Assembly (NCBI RefSeq): GCF_001552195.1
Contig: NZ_BCQS01000005.1
Span: 310,001 to 374,000 of the forward strand
DNA length: 64,000 nucleotides
Direction: 5' to 3'
From: Actinomadura latina NBRC 106108
GTDB taxonomy: Bacteria > Actinomycetota > Actinomycetes > Streptosporangiales > Streptosporangiaceae
Under the pieces are notes generated by a model. It was given only the letters and a program-made list of their open reading frames with translations, made no database searches and was not told the DNA's origin. Shown one piece after another: positions 41,944 to 50,849 of the stretch. Each line of letters begins with the position of its first letter. Position 1 is the stretch's first letter. A program made the translations under genes and the position numbers.

Positions 41944-43071
41944 TCAGGGCGCCAGCAGGCCGCCGAGCCGGGCGGCCTGGACCTCCCAGCGCCATTCCCG
42001 CTCGATCCAGGCGCGGCCCCGCTCGCCCATCGCGCGGGCGCGGGACGGGTCGGACAGCAGGGCGATGAGCGCGTCCGCGATCGCGGCGGCGGAGCGGCCC
42101 GGCACGACGAGGCCCGTCTCGCCGTCCAGGACGGCGTCGGGCGCGCCGCCGGAGTCGCCGGCGATGACGGGCAGGCCGGTCGCCGACGCCTCCAGGTAGA
42201 CGATGCCGAGGCCCTCCACGTCCAGGCCGCGGCGGCGGGTCCGGCACGGCATCGCGAAGACGTCGCCGGCGTCGTAGTGGGCGGGCAGCTCCTCCCAGCG
42301 CACGCCGCCGGTGAAGACCACGGAGTCCCGCACGCCGAGGGACGCGGCGAGACGCTCCAGGTCCGCCCGGTAGGGGCCGCCGCCGACGAGCAGGAGGGCG
42401 GCGCCCGGCTCGCTCCGCAGGACGCGCGGCCACGCGTGGATCAGCGCGTCCTGGCCCTTGCGCGGCACGAGGCGGGACACGCAGACCGCCACCGGCCGGT
42501 CCGCCAGCCCGTGCCGGGCGCGGATCTCCTCGCCGCCCGTGTTCCGGTGGAAGACCTTCTCGTCGACGCCGGGGGCGAGCCGGGACATCCGCGCGGCGGC
42601 CGGCGGGGCCAGCGCCCGCGCCATCCGGGAGCGGGTGTACTCGCCCAGGTAGGTCAGCACGTCCACGTCGTCCCCGATGCGGCGGAGCAGGCGCCGCGCC
42701 ACCGGCAGCGCCGCCCAGCCCGCCTCGTGCCCGTGCGTGATCCCGACGAGGCGGCCGGCGCCGCGCCGCCGCAGCGCCGGGGCCAGCAGGCCGAGCGGCG
42801 CCGCCGCGCCGAACACCACCGAGTCGCAGTGCTCCGCGCGCAGCACGTCCGCGGCCCGGCGCAGCACCCCCGGCTCCGGCAGCATCAGGGAGCCCGGATG
42901 CCGGACGACGGGGAACGGCTGCCGCGCGTCGAACTCCGCGGCGCTCTTCCACGCCGGCGCGTACACGACCACCGAACCGGCCGGGCGGCGGGCCGCGAGG
43001 CCGTGCACGAACGCCTGGATGCCGCCGGGGCGCGGCGGGAAGTCATTGGTGACGAACAGGGTCTTGGTCAT
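41944..43071 (-). CDS. pimB: GT4 mannosyltransferase, PimB type
   Basis: 375 residues. Two Rossmann halves of GT-B fold: LFVTNDFPPRPGGIQAFVHGLA at the N-terminus and VCVSRLVPRKGQDALIHAWP, LLVGGGPYRADLERLA, VFTGGVRWEELPAHYDAGDVFAMP and the EGLGIVYLEASATGLPVIAGDSGG nucleotide-sugar motif in the C-terminal half. Length and motifs fit the phosphatidylinositol mannosyltransferase PimB (Rv2188c), which adds the second mannose from GDP-mannose to PIM1 at the inner face of the membrane. It is next to qcrB here rather than to fadD15 as in mycobacteria, so the locus is rearranged. Confidence 0.9.
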   Translation of the reverse strand: MTKTLFVTNDFPPRPGGIQAFVHGLAARRPAGSVVVYAPAWKSAAEFDARQPFPVVRHPGSLMLPEPGVLRRAADVLRAEHCDSVVFGAAAPLGLLAPALRRRGAGRLVGITHGHEAGWAALPVARRLLRRIGDDVDVLTYLGEYTRSRMARALAPPAAARMSRLAPGVDEKVFHRNTGGEEIRARHGLADRPVAVCVSRLVPRKGQDALIHAWPRVLRSEPGAALLLVGGGPYRADLERLAASLGVRDSVVFTGGVRWEELPAHYDAGDVFAMPCRTRRRGLDVEGLGIVYLEASATGLPVIAGDSGGAPDAVLDGETGLVVPGRSAAAIADALIALLSDPSRARAMGERGRAWIEREWRWEVQAARLGGLLAP

Positions 43072-43109
43072 CGCCCGGCCAGACTACGGAGGTGCGCGGA
43101 ACACGGAGA

Positions 43110-43139
43110 GGCCCGCCACCGCGGACGCGGCGACGGGCC
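43110..43139 (-). terminator. Terminator of the qcr operon
   Basis: GGCCCG (43110-43115) and CGGGCC (43134-43139) pair, with further imperfect pairs inside; on the minus strand it is followed by a pyrimidine run (CTCTCCGTGTTCC). It lies 13 nt past the qcrB stop. Confidence 0.6.
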
Positions 43140-43152
43140 CCTGCACGTGCGA

Positions 43153-44778
43153 TCAGTGGCTGATCTCCGACTTCCGGCCGCCCTCGATCTCCTCGTGCTC
43201 GCCGTGCGCGTGCTCCTCGACGGGGATGTCGTCGTAGGTCCACGCGCGGTTGAGCCGCGAGCGCAGGTGGCCGAGCGGGCCCTTGGCGCCGGGCGCCGGG
43301 ACGCCGCGGTCGTCCCGGTCCGGCGGCTGGAGGCGCGCGTTCTCCTTGGACAGCAGGACGTGCTTCTCCTCGTCGCGGGCCGGCTCGTGCCGCTCGGAGA
43401 ACCTGCCCTCCGGCGACATCATGATCACGCCGCTCTCCACGCCGTGCCCGACCACGTCGGCGTCCTTGCGCTGGAGCCCCAGGCAGATCCGCTTGGTGAC
43501 GATGAACGCGATGACCGGCCCCAGGAAGAACGTGACCCGGAAGAACCACGTCGTGGCGAACAGCGAGATGTGGAACTTGTCCGCCAGGACGTCGTTCGCG
43601 CCCGCGAGCCACAGCAGCCCGTAGAACGTCACGGCGGCGACGCCGGTCGCGGTGCGGACCGGGGCGTTGCGCGGCCGGGTGTTGACGTGGTGGTGCCGCT
43701 TGTCGCCGGTCACCCACGCCTCGACCCACGGCCAGGCCGCCGCGCCGCCGAACACGATGCCGAGCGGCAGCGCCGCCGGGATCAGCACGCTCAGGCTGAG
43801 CGTGTGGCCCCAGGCGCTGATCTCCCAGCCCGGCATGATGCGCAGCGAGCCCTCCAGGACGCCCATGTACCAGTCGGGCTGGGAGCCCGAGGAGATGGCG
43901 CCCGGGTCGTACGGGCCGAACAGCCAGATCGGGTTGACCTGCGCGAACGCGCCGAGCAGGGCCAGCACCCCGAAGGTGAACAGGAAGTAGGCGCCGGTCT
44001 TGGCCATGAACACCGGGTAGAACGGGTAGCCGTAGACCTGCTTCTCGCTCTGGTTCTTGACCGGCATCGCGGTGTGCTTCTGCACCCACATGATCATCAT
44101 GTGCGCGGTGACCATCCCGAGCAGCAGGCCCGGGATCAGCAGGATGTGCACCATGTACAGCCGCGGCACGATCTCCTGGCCGGGGAACTCACCGCCGAAC
44201 AGGAACATGTAGATGTAGGTGCCGACGACCGGGATGCCCTCGGCCACGCCCTGGGTGATGCGCAGGCCCGTGCCGGACAGCAGGTCGTCCGGGAGCGAGT
44301 AGCCGGCGAGGCCCTCCAGCATGCCGAGCGTGAACATGCCGATGCCGATCAGCCAGTTCAGCTCGCGCGGCTTGCGGTAGGCGCCGGTGAAGAACACCCG
44401 CAGCATGTGCGCCAGGATCGACGCCATGAACAGCAGCGCCGCCCAGTGGTGGATCTGCCGCATGAGCAGTCCGCCGCGGATGTCGAAACTGATGTGCAGC
44501 GTCGAGGCGTACGCCTCGGACATCTTCACGCCCTTGAGCGGGACGTACGAGCCGTCGTACACCACTTCGCCCATGCTGGGCTTGAACCAGAGCGTCAGGA
44601 ACACGCCGGTCAGCAGCAGGATGATGAAGGAGTACAGGGCGATCTCGCCCAGCATGAAGGACCAGTGGTCCGGAAAGACCTTCTTCATGTTCCGCTTGAA
44701 GAAGGTGGTGGAACCGAGGCGGTCGTCGAGGAAGGTCAGCGGGGCCTCGACGGCCTTCGGTGCTGTCGCCTCGCTCAT
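43153..44778 (-). CDS. qcrB: Cytochrome bc1 complex cytochrome b subunit QcrB
   Basis: 541 residues from ATG 44778, which overlaps the qcrA stop (ATGA). Quinol oxidation and proton translocation in the membrane. Eight to nine transmembrane helices; LLMRQIHHWAALLFMASILAHMLRVFF and IVPRLYMVHILLIPGLLLGMVTAHMMIMWVQKH carry the four heme b His residues. PDWYMGVLEG and the Qo-site stretch (SLPDDLLSGTGLRI) are typical of actinobacteria. The C-terminal 110 residues are a hydrophilic extension with an acidic His-rich end. This is the last gene of a qcrC-qcrA-qcrB operon. Confidence 0.97.
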   Translation of the reverse strand: MSEATAPKAVEAPLTFLDDRLGSTTFFKRNMKKVFPDHWSFMLGEIALYSFIILLLTGVFLTLWFKPSMGEVVYDGSYVPLKGVKMSEAYASTLHISFDIRGGLLMRQIHHWAALLFMASILAHMLRVFFTGAYRKPRELNWLIGIGMFTLGMLEGLAGYSLPDDLLSGTGLRITQGVAEGIPVVGTYIYMFLFGGEFPGQEIVPRLYMVHILLIPGLLLGMVTAHMMIMWVQKHTAMPVKNQSEKQVYGYPFYPVFMAKTGAYFLFTFGVLALLGAFAQVNPIWLFGPYDPGAISSGSQPDWYMGVLEGSLRIMPGWEISAWGHTLSLSVLIPAALPLGIVFGGAAAWPWVEAWVTGDKRHHHVNTRPRNAPVRTATGVAAVTFYGLLWLAGANDVLADKFHISLFATTWFFRVTFFLGPVIAFIVTKRICLGLQRKDADVVGHGVESGVIMMSPEGRFSERHEPARDEEKHVLLSKENARLQPPDRDDRGVPAPGAKGPLGHLRSRLNRAWTYDDIPVEEHAHGEHEEIEGGRKSEISH

Positions 44779-45890
44779 CCGCGCTCCCAGAAGCTCGGGC
44801 CGACGGGTTCCTTGTAGTCGCTCGTCGCGATGATGTAGCCGTCCTCGACCGACAGCGGCAGCTGCGGAAGCGGCCGGGCCGCCGGGCCGAAGATGACCTT
44901 CGCCGCGTCGGTGGCGTCGAACGTGGACTGGTGGCACGGGCACAGGATGTGGTGCGTGGTCTGCTCGTACAGGGCCGCCGGGCAGCCGACGTGCGTGCAG
45001 ACCTTGGAGTAGGCCACCACACCGTTGATGTGCCAGTTCTCGCGTCCCTTGGCGGGCTTGAACTGGTCCGCCGGGACGTTGATCAGGATCGTGACGGCCT
45101 TCGCCACCTGGGTGAGCACCTGCTCCTCGGGGACGTGCTCCTCCAGCCCCTCCGGCAGCACGGTGATCATCGCGCCGGGAGTGGCGAAGTCGCTGACCCG
45201 CAGCGGCTTGTTGGTGCCGTCCACCACCAGGCGGACGCCCTTCTTGCCCTCGGCCTGCGCCCGCTTGACCGCATCGGCCCAGAAGGTGTGCCGCAGCCTC
45301 TTCTCCGGCAGCGGGCCGAGGTCGCGCAGCAGCACCAGCGGCGCCAGGCCGAGCGGCGCGGCGGCCAGCAGCAGCGTGCGGCGCAGCAGCGGGCGCTTGG
45401 TGACGCCGCTGTCCTCCGCACCCTCCAGGAAGTCCCGGGTGAACGCCGCCCGGGTCTCCTCGTCGGCGGCGAGCTCGTGCCGCTCCTGGACGATCGGCTT
45501 GCTGGTCATCAGCCTGCGCACCCAGATGGTGACGCCGATCGCCATCGACAGGAAGGCCAGCGCCATCGTCCCGCCGAGCCAGAAGTTGACCTCGCGGGCG
45601 TCCCAGATGCCGTGCATGCCGCCGTCGCGGCCGCTCCAGCCGATGAAGTAGGCGATGAACGTCGTGCTCGCCAGGAACGCGAGCAGGAAGAACGCCGCGA
45701 CGATCCGCTCGGCGCGCTTGGCCGACCGCTCGTCGAGCTGCTCCCCGACGCCCGCGGGCGCCGAGATGTCGTCCTCGGCGAGGAGTGCCTTCTCCCTCGC
45801 CGGGGACGGCGTGCCGATCACGCGTTCGCGCCGGCCGCCGTCCTCGCGCGGGCCGTCCTGGCCCGCGGTCTCCTTGTTGTCGTCGCTCAT
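44775..45890 (-). CDS. qcrA: Rieske iron-sulfur protein QcrA
   Basis: 371 residues from ATG 45890, overlapping the qcrC stop (ATGA); a frame extension to 45929 is not needed. The N-terminal acidic cytoplasmic part (1-60) is followed by three transmembrane helices (about 65-85, 105-125 and 183-203), as in other actinobacteria rather than the single helix of mitochondria. The Rieske cluster motifs CTHVGCP and CPCHQS near the C-terminus supply two Cys and two His ligands of the 2Fe-2S centre. Takes electrons from quinol and passes them to QcrC. Confidence 0.97.
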   Translation of the reverse strand: MSDDNKETAGQDGPREDGGRRERVIGTPSPAREKALLAEDDISAPAGVGEQLDERSAKRAERIVAAFFLLAFLASTTFIAYFIGWSGRDGGMHGIWDAREVNFWLGGTMALAFLSMAIGVTIWVRRLMTSKPIVQERHELAADEETRAAFTRDFLEGAEDSGVTKRPLLRRTLLLAAAPLGLAPLVLLRDLGPLPEKRLRHTFWADAVKRAQAEGKKGVRLVVDGTNKPLRVSDFATPGAMITVLPEGLEEHVPEEQVLTQVAKAVTILINVPADQFKPAKGRENWHINGVVAYSKVCTHVGCPAALYEQTTHHILCPCHQSTFDATDAAKVIFGPAARPLPQLPLSVEDGYIIATSDYKEPVGPSFWERG

Positions 45891-46798
45891 GACTTCTTCA
45901 GCTTCTTCGGCTTCTTCGCGGTGATCCACATGGCCGCCATGACCAGCAGGCCGATGCCGACCAGCCAGGCCACCAGGCCCTCGCTCACCGGGCCGATGCG
46001 GCCGAGGCCGTTACCGCCGGGGTTGGGCTCCTCGCGGGTCTGGACGAGGAAGGAGATGATCGCCTGCTTGTCCTGCTGGGTCAGCGTGGTGTCGTTGAAC
46101 ACCGGCATCGCCTGCGGGCCGGTCAGCATGGCCTCGTACATCTGGGTGGGCGTGACGTCGCTCTTGGAGAGCGGGGGGGCGTACTTCCCACCGGTCAGCG
46201 CGCCGCCCTGGCCGGTGAAGCTGTGGCACTGCGCGCAGTTGGTGCGGAACAGCTTCCCGCCGAGCGCCACGTCGCCCTTCGACGGATCGACGGCCGACGC
46301 GGGCGGCACCTCGGGGCCGCCGCCGAGGGAGGCGATGTAGGCCCGCAGGTCGGCCAGGTTCTTCTCGGCCTGGGCCTTCTGCTGCTCCGCGGCCTCCCGC
46401 TTCTCCTTCTCCTCGTAGTCGGTCTTGATCGTCGTGTTGAAGGCGGGGATCGGCTCCTTGCGCGGCACCTGCGCGTCGGGGTTCATCGCGGGCATGCGGC
46501 CCGTGCTGACCTGGAAGTCGACGGAGGCGGCGCCCACCCCGATGAGGCTGGGCGCGATCGCGTTGCCCTTGGCGTCCTTCGTGCCCTCGGCGTTCAGCCC
46601 GTGGCAGCTCGCGCAGTTCTTGTTGAACAGCGCCTGCCCGTGCGTCAAGTCCTCCGCGGCCTGCGCGGTGCTCTGCGCCTCGGCGCGATCGGTCTGCGGC
46701 GAGAAGCCGGCGTAGATCAGGCCGATCGCCGCCAAGGCCGCCAGCACGACGGCGTAGCCCGCCCACGGGCGCCGTCGCCATGCGGTGATCCTTTTCAC
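45887..46798 (-). CDS. qcrC: Diheme cytochrome c subunit QcrC
   Basis: 303 residues with start GTG 46798, chosen because a GGGGA run precedes it and the N-terminus (KRITAWRRRPWAGYAVVLAALAAIG) then resembles other actinobacterial QcrC; ATG 46819 is the alternative. An uncleaved N-terminal anchor, two c-type heme sites (CASCHG and CAQCHS) with distal Met in loops MPAMNP and MPVFND, and a C-terminal membrane helix (GLVAWLVGIGLLVMAAMWI). Two hemes let electrons pass directly to the aa3 oxidase, so no free cytochrome c is needed. Confidence 0.95.
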   Translation of the reverse strand: MKRITAWRRRPWAGYAVVLAALAAIGLIYAGFSPQTDRAEAQSTAQAAEDLTHGQALFNKNCASCHGLNAEGTKDAKGNAIAPSLIGVGAASVDFQVSTGRMPAMNPDAQVPRKEPIPAFNTTIKTDYEEKEKREAAEQQKAQAEKNLADLRAYIASLGGGPEVPPASAVDPSKGDVALGGKLFRTNCAQCHSFTGQGGALTGGKYAPPLSKSDVTPTQMYEAMLTGPQAMPVFNDTTLTQQDKQAIISFLVQTREEPNPGGNGLGRIGPVSEGLVAWLVGIGLLVMAAMWITAKKPKKLKKS

Positions 46799-46834
46799 GG
46801 AAATCCCCGTTCGGGTCATGTCGTCGGGATGGGG

Positions 46835-47521
46835 TCAGAGGTCGAGCAGGTAAACGACCGAGAACAGGCCGATCCACACCACGTCGACGAAGTGCCAGTA
46901 GTAGGACACGACGATCGCGCTCGTGGCCTGCTCGTGCGTCCACCGCTTGGCGGCGTAGGTGCGCCCGAGCAGGAGCAGGAACGCGACCAGGCCGCCGATC
47001 ACGTGCAGGCCGTGGAAGCCGGTCGCTAGGTAGAAGACCGAGCCGTAGGCCGAGGACTCGAAGGTCAGCCCGTCGTGGACGACGAGGTTGTAGTACTCGT
47101 AGCCCTGGCCTGCGACGAAGTAGGCGCCCATGAGGAACGAGAGGAAGTACCACTCGCGCAGTCCCCAGCTACGGAAGTTCAGCAGGCTCCCGTCACGCCC
47201 GACCCGGCCGGCCTCGGCCTTGAACACGCCCATCTGGCAGGTCACCGAGGACAGCACGAGGACGGTCGTGTTCACCGCCGAAAGCGGCAGGTCCAAGGGG
47301 GCGCCCGGCCATGCGGACTCGCCATGCTGGCCGATCGTCACGGAGCGGATCGTGAAGAACATCGCGAACAGCGCCGCGAAGAACATCAGCTCGGACGACA
47401 GCCAAACGATCGTCCCCACGCTGACCAGATTGGGACGGTTCGCCCGTGCGTGAGGTGTTGTCTCTATCGCGGATGCTGTCACGGGCAGCATTATTGCGCC
47501 CCCGTCCCGTGAGTGACGCAT
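46835..47521 (-). CDS. ctaE: Cytochrome c oxidase subunit III CtaE
   Basis: 228 residues from ATG 47521, which has a strong AGGAGGGGGG upstream; ATG 47491 is a shorter alternative. Five transmembrane helices: [78 protein letters not shown] and [20 protein letters not shown]. The last blocks are the classical subunit III signature. It precedes qcrC by 36 nt on the same strand, and together they form part of a bc1-aa3 supercomplex. ctaC/ctaD are not in the window. Confidence 0.96.
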   Translation of the reverse strand: MRHSRDGGAIMLPVTASAIETTPHARANRPNLVSVGTIVWLSSELMFFAALFAMFFTIRSVTIGQHGESAWPGAPLDLPLSAVNTTVLVLSSVTCQMGVFKAEAGRVGRDGSLLNFRSWGLREWYFLSFLMGAYFVAGQGYEYYNLVVHDGLTFESSAYGSVFYLATGFHGLHVIGGLVAFLLLLGRTYAAKRWTHEQATSAIVVSYYWHFVDVVWIGLFSVVYLLDL

Positions 47522-47571
47522 GACCCCCCTCCTACAGTTCCCCGCGCGTGTTGAGGGGGTCGGCGACCCGG

Positions 47572-47577
47572 TACCCT
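47572..47577 (+). promoter_or_regulatory. -10 box TACCCT before the receiver-like gene
   Basis: TACCCT, seven bases, ATG 47585. TTGAGG at 47551-47556 may be the -35 region, though the spacing is short (15 nt). Confidence 0.5.
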
Positions 47578-47584
47578 CACGTGC

Positions 47585-48007
47585 ATGAGCAGCGCCCCGG
47601 AGACCCCGATGAAGGTCCTCGTCTACAGCGACGACGCTAACACCCGCGCACAGATCCGGATGGCGATCGGGCGCCGTCCCGCCGCCGACCTGCCGAAGGT
47701 CGAGTTCGTGGAGATCGCGACGCAGCCCGCCGCCGTGGAGCGGCTCGACCGGGGCGACATCGGCGTCATGATCGTCGACGGCGAGGCGCAGCCCGCGGGC
47801 GGGCTCGGCGTGTGCCGGCAGGCCAAGGACGAGGTGTACGACTGCCCGCCGGTCCTCGCGATCATCGGCCGCCGCGACGACGGCTGGCTCGCCACCTGGT
47901 CGCGCGCCGACGCCGTCGTGAGCCTGCCCATCGACCCGATGGCCCTCGCGAACGCGCTCGCCGGCCTGATGCGCGGCCGCCTCGGGGACCGCCTCAGCAC
48001 CCTGTAG
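47585..48007 (+). CDS. Receiver-domain-like protein
   Basis: 140 residues, one CheY-like fold only: [21 protein letters not shown] at the N-terminus and [21 protein letters not shown] in the middle. The Asp of VMIVDGEAQ could accept phosphate; the usual Lys is missing, since the region reads [13 protein letters not shown]. No output domain. Such short receivers sit between ctaE and trpD in other actinobacteria as far as I recall; the role is unknown, perhaps a pseudo-receiver. Probably leaderless. Confidence 0.8.
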   Translation: MSSAPETPMKVLVYSDDANTRAQIRMAIGRRPAADLPKVEFVEIATQPAAVERLDRGDIGVMIVDGEAQPAGGLGVCRQAKDEVYDCPPVLAIIGRRDDGWLATWSRADAVVSLPIDPMALANALAGLMRGRLGDRLSTL

Positions 48008-48072
48008 GACGCCGGCCCGGCCCACCGTCGAACCGGCAGACCGTCGACCCGCGAAGAGACCCGGTAGGGGAC

Positions 48073-49122
48073 ATGGACGCGCGCACCAGCTGGCCCGCAC
48101 TGCTCAACGCCCTGCTGTCGGGCGACTCGCTGTCCAGCGAGGAGACCTCCTGGGCCATGAACAGCATCATGGCCGGGGAGGCCACGGACGTGCAGATCGC
48201 GGGCTTCGCGGTCGCGCTGCGCGCCAAGGGCGAGACGGTCGAGGAGGTCACCGGCCTCGCCGAGGGCATGATGGACAACGCCACCCGCATCGAGGTGCCG
48301 GGCCCCATCGCCGACCTCGTCGGGACGGGCGGCGACCGCGCCCACACCGTCAACATCTCCACGATGGCCGCGGTGGTCGCCGCCGCGGCCGGCGTCCGGG
48401 TCGTCAAGCACGGCAACCGCGCCGCGTCGTCCTCGTGCGGCGCCGCCGACCTCCTGGAGCATCTCGGCGTCGCCATCGACCTGCCCCCGGAGGCCACCGC
48501 GCGGGTCGCCGGGGAACTCGGCATCACGTTCTGCTTCGCGCCGCTCTACCACCCCGCGCTGAGGCACGCGTCGCGGACGCGCAGCGAGCTCGGCACGCCG
48601 ACGGTCTTCAACTTCCTCGGCCCGCTGACCAACCCGGCGCGCCCCGGCGCGCAGGCGGTCGGCGTGTTCCACCCGCGGATGGCGGGCGTCATCGCGGGCG
48701 TGTTCGCCGCGCGCGGCTGCTCGTCGCTGGTGTTCCGCGGCGACGACGGGCTCGACGAGCTGACCACCACCGGCACGTCCACGGTGTGGGTGGTCCGCGA
48801 CGGGACGGCGACGGAGACGACGTTCGACCCGGCCGACCTCGGCATCCCGCCCGCGCGGCCGGAGGACCTGCGCGGCGCCGACGCGGCGTTCAACGCCCGG
48901 GTGGCGCGCGAGACCTTCGCGGGCGCGGCGGGCCCCGTCCGCGACATGGTCCTGCTGAACGCCGCCGCGCTCATCACCGCCTACGAGGGCACGCCGTCCG
49001 CTGCCAAGCTCACCGAGGCCCTCCGCGACGCCTGCGGGCGCGCCGCGGAGGCCGTCGACTCGGGCGCCGCGAGCACCCTCCTCGACCGCTGGATCGACAC
49101 CACCCAGCAGCTCAGGGACTGA
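48073..49122 (+). CDS. trpD: Anthranilate phosphoribosyltransferase TrpD
   Basis: Second step of tryptophan synthesis: anthranilate plus PRPP to phosphoribosyl anthranilate. 349 residues from ATG 48073, AGGGGA upstream. Motifs: [29 protein letters not shown] (PRPP loop), [22 protein letters not shown] and [15 protein letters not shown]. Length and motifs are normal. As in mycobacteria (Rv2192c) and Streptomyces, it is detached from other trp genes and lies near ctaE. Its end is 3 bp from the convergent ABC operon; no leader peptide is visible before it. Confidence 0.96.
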   Translation: MDARTSWPALLNALLSGDSLSSEETSWAMNSIMAGEATDVQIAGFAVALRAKGETVEEVTGLAEGMMDNATRIEVPGPIADLVGTGGDRAHTVNISTMAAVVAAAAGVRVVKHGNRAASSSCGAADLLEHLGVAIDLPPEATARVAGELGITFCFAPLYHPALRHASRTRSELGTPTVFNFLGPLTNPARPGAQAVGVFHPRMAGVIAGVFAARGCSSLVFRGDDGLDELTTTGTSTVWVVRDGTATETTFDPADLGIPPARPEDLRGADAAFNARVARETFAGAAGPVRDMVLLNAAALITAYEGTPSAAKLTEALRDACGRAAEAVDSGAASTLLDRWIDTTQQLRD

Positions 49123-49125
49123 CGC

Positions 49126-49935
49126 TCACGCCACTCCCCTGGCGCCGGTGGAGATGCGCTGGGCTATGTAGATCGGGACGACCGACAGCACGATCAGGGC
49201 GGCGGCCAGGACGTTGACGACCGGGGCCTGGTTGGGGCGGAACAGGTTGTTGAAGATCCAGATCGGCAGCGTGGTGGCGCCCGGCCCGGCGGTGAACGTG
49301 GTCACGATGATCTCGTCGAAGGACAGCGCGAACGACAGCAGCCCGCCGGCGAGGAACGCCGAGCGCAGCGCCGGCAGCGTCACGTAGCGGAACGTCTGGA
49401 AGGTGTCGGCGCCGAGGTCGGCGGACGCCTCCTCCAGGCTCGTGCCCGTCCGGCGCAGCCGGGCGAGGACGTTGTTGTAGATGGTGACGACGCAGAACGT
49501 GGCGTGCCCGACGATGACGGTGAACAGGCCGAGCCCGACCCCGAGCGGCTTCAGGACGACCTGGAAGGCGTTGCTGAGCGCGATGCCGGTGACGATGCCG
49601 GGCAGCGCGATCGGCAGGATGACGACGAGCGACACCGTCTCCCGTCCGAAGAACCGGTACCGCGACACCGCGAACGCGGCCATCGTGCCGAGGACGAGCG
49701 CGATCGCCGTCGCGCCGAGCCCCGCCTTGACGCTGGTGAGGACGGCCTGCCGGGCGCCCTCGTTGCCCAGCGCCTGCGACCACCAGCGCCCGGTGAAGCC
49801 GGGCGGCGGCCAGCCGAACGTCTTGTCGGCGTTGACGGAGTTGACCAGCACCACGAGCAGCGGCACGTAGATGACGGCGAGGCCGAGGCCCATGAGGACG
49901 CGCAGCGCGACCCGCGCGGCGGGCGAGAAGGTCAT
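49126..49935 (-). CDS. ABC transporter permease (PotC type)
   Basis: 269 residues with six transmembrane helices. The EAA loop EEASADLGADTFQTFRYVTLP contacts the ATPase. GIVTGIALSNAF and SFDEIIVTTFTAG are typical of the second spermidine/putrescine permease. ATG 49935 shares one base with the potB-type stop codon (TGATG). Last gene of a four-gene operon. Confidence 0.92.
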   Translation of the reverse strand: MTFSPAARVALRVLMGLGLAVIYVPLLVVLVNSVNADKTFGWPPPGFTGRWWSQALGNEGARQAVLTSVKAGLGATAIALVLGTMAAFAVSRYRFFGRETVSLVVILPIALPGIVTGIALSNAFQVVLKPLGVGLGLFTVIVGHATFCVVTIYNNVLARLRRTGTSLEEASADLGADTFQTFRYVTLPALRSAFLAGGLLSFALSFDEIIVTTFTAGPGATTLPIWIFNNLFRPNQAPVVNVLAAALIVLSVVPIYIAQRISTGARGVA

Positions 49936-50849
49936 CACAGCTCCCTGAGCGCGCCGGTGCGGTGCGCGGCGGCGAGGTAGCCGAGCATCACCACCACCGG
50001 GATCGTGGCGACGGCCGCGGCGAACGGGAGGTTGTTGGCGGCGCCGATGTTGTCGTAGACGACGTTGCCGAGCAGCTGCTGCGAGCCGCCGACGATCTTC
50101 ACGGTGATGTAGTCGCCGAGCGACAGCGAGAACGTGAAGATCGACCCGGCCACCAGGGACGGGAAGACCAGCGGCAGCATCACGGTCCGGAACGTGCGCA
50201 GCGGCCGGGCGCCGAGGTCGCCGGACGCGTCCAGCAGCGAGTCCGGGAGCCGCTCCAGGCCCGTGTAGACGGGCAGGATCATGTACGGCAGCCACAGGTA
50301 CGCCAGGACGAGCACGGTCGCGGCGAGGCCGTAGCCGGGGCTGCCGAGCCCGAACGGCTTCAGCACCTCGTCGAGCAGGCCGCCCTGCTGCAGCATCACC
50401 CGCCACGCGTACGCCTTGACGAGGTAGGCGGCCCACAGCGGCGCGAGGATCGCGATCATCAGGTACGGCCGGTACTTCGGCTTGGCGACCTTGGCCATGT
50501 ACAGCGCCATGGGGAAGCCGATGGCCGTGTCGATGACGGTGACGGCCACCGCGACGCCGAGGCTGCGCAGCGCGACCGTCCGGTAGACGGGCTCGTCCAG
50601 CAGCAGCCGGAAGTTGGCGAGGGTGAACCGCCGGACGACCTCGCCGGTGAAGACGTCGGTCGTCCAGAACGCGGTGAGGAAGATGGCGGCGAGGGCGCCG
50701 AGGTAGACGACGACCAGCCAGGCGAGCGGCGCCGACAGCAGCAGCGACAGGCGCAGCCGGGGGCGGCGGTGCAGCAGGGCCGCCGCCCGGCGCCGGAGCC
50801 CCGGCGCCGGGCGTGCGTCCGCACCGCCGGTGGCGGCGGGGGCGGTCAT
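49935..50849 (-). CDS. ABC transporter permease (PotB type)
   Basis: 304 residues from ATG 50849, which overlaps the stop of the binding-protein gene (ATGA). Six transmembrane helices; the EAA loop reads LDASGDLGARPLRTFRTVMLPLVFP. The first 30 residues are a basic cytoplasmic extension. With the PotC-type gene it forms the heterodimeric membrane channel. Frame upstream of 50849 is a shadow. Confidence 0.92.
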   Translation of the reverse strand: MTAPAATGGADARPAPGLRRRAAALLHRRPRLRLSLLLSAPLAWLVVVYLGALAAIFLTAFWTTDVFTGEVVRRFTLANFRLLLDEPVYRTVALRSLGVAVAVTVIDTAIGFPMALYMAKVAKPKYRPYLMIAILAPLWAAYLVKAYAWRVMLQQGGLLDEVLKPFGLGSPGYGLAATVLVLAYLWLPYMILPVYTGLERLPDSLLDASGDLGARPLRTFRTVMLPLVFPSLVAGSIFTFSLSLGDYITVKIVGGSQQLLGNVVYDNIGAANNLPFAAAVATIPVVVMLGYLAAAHRTGALREL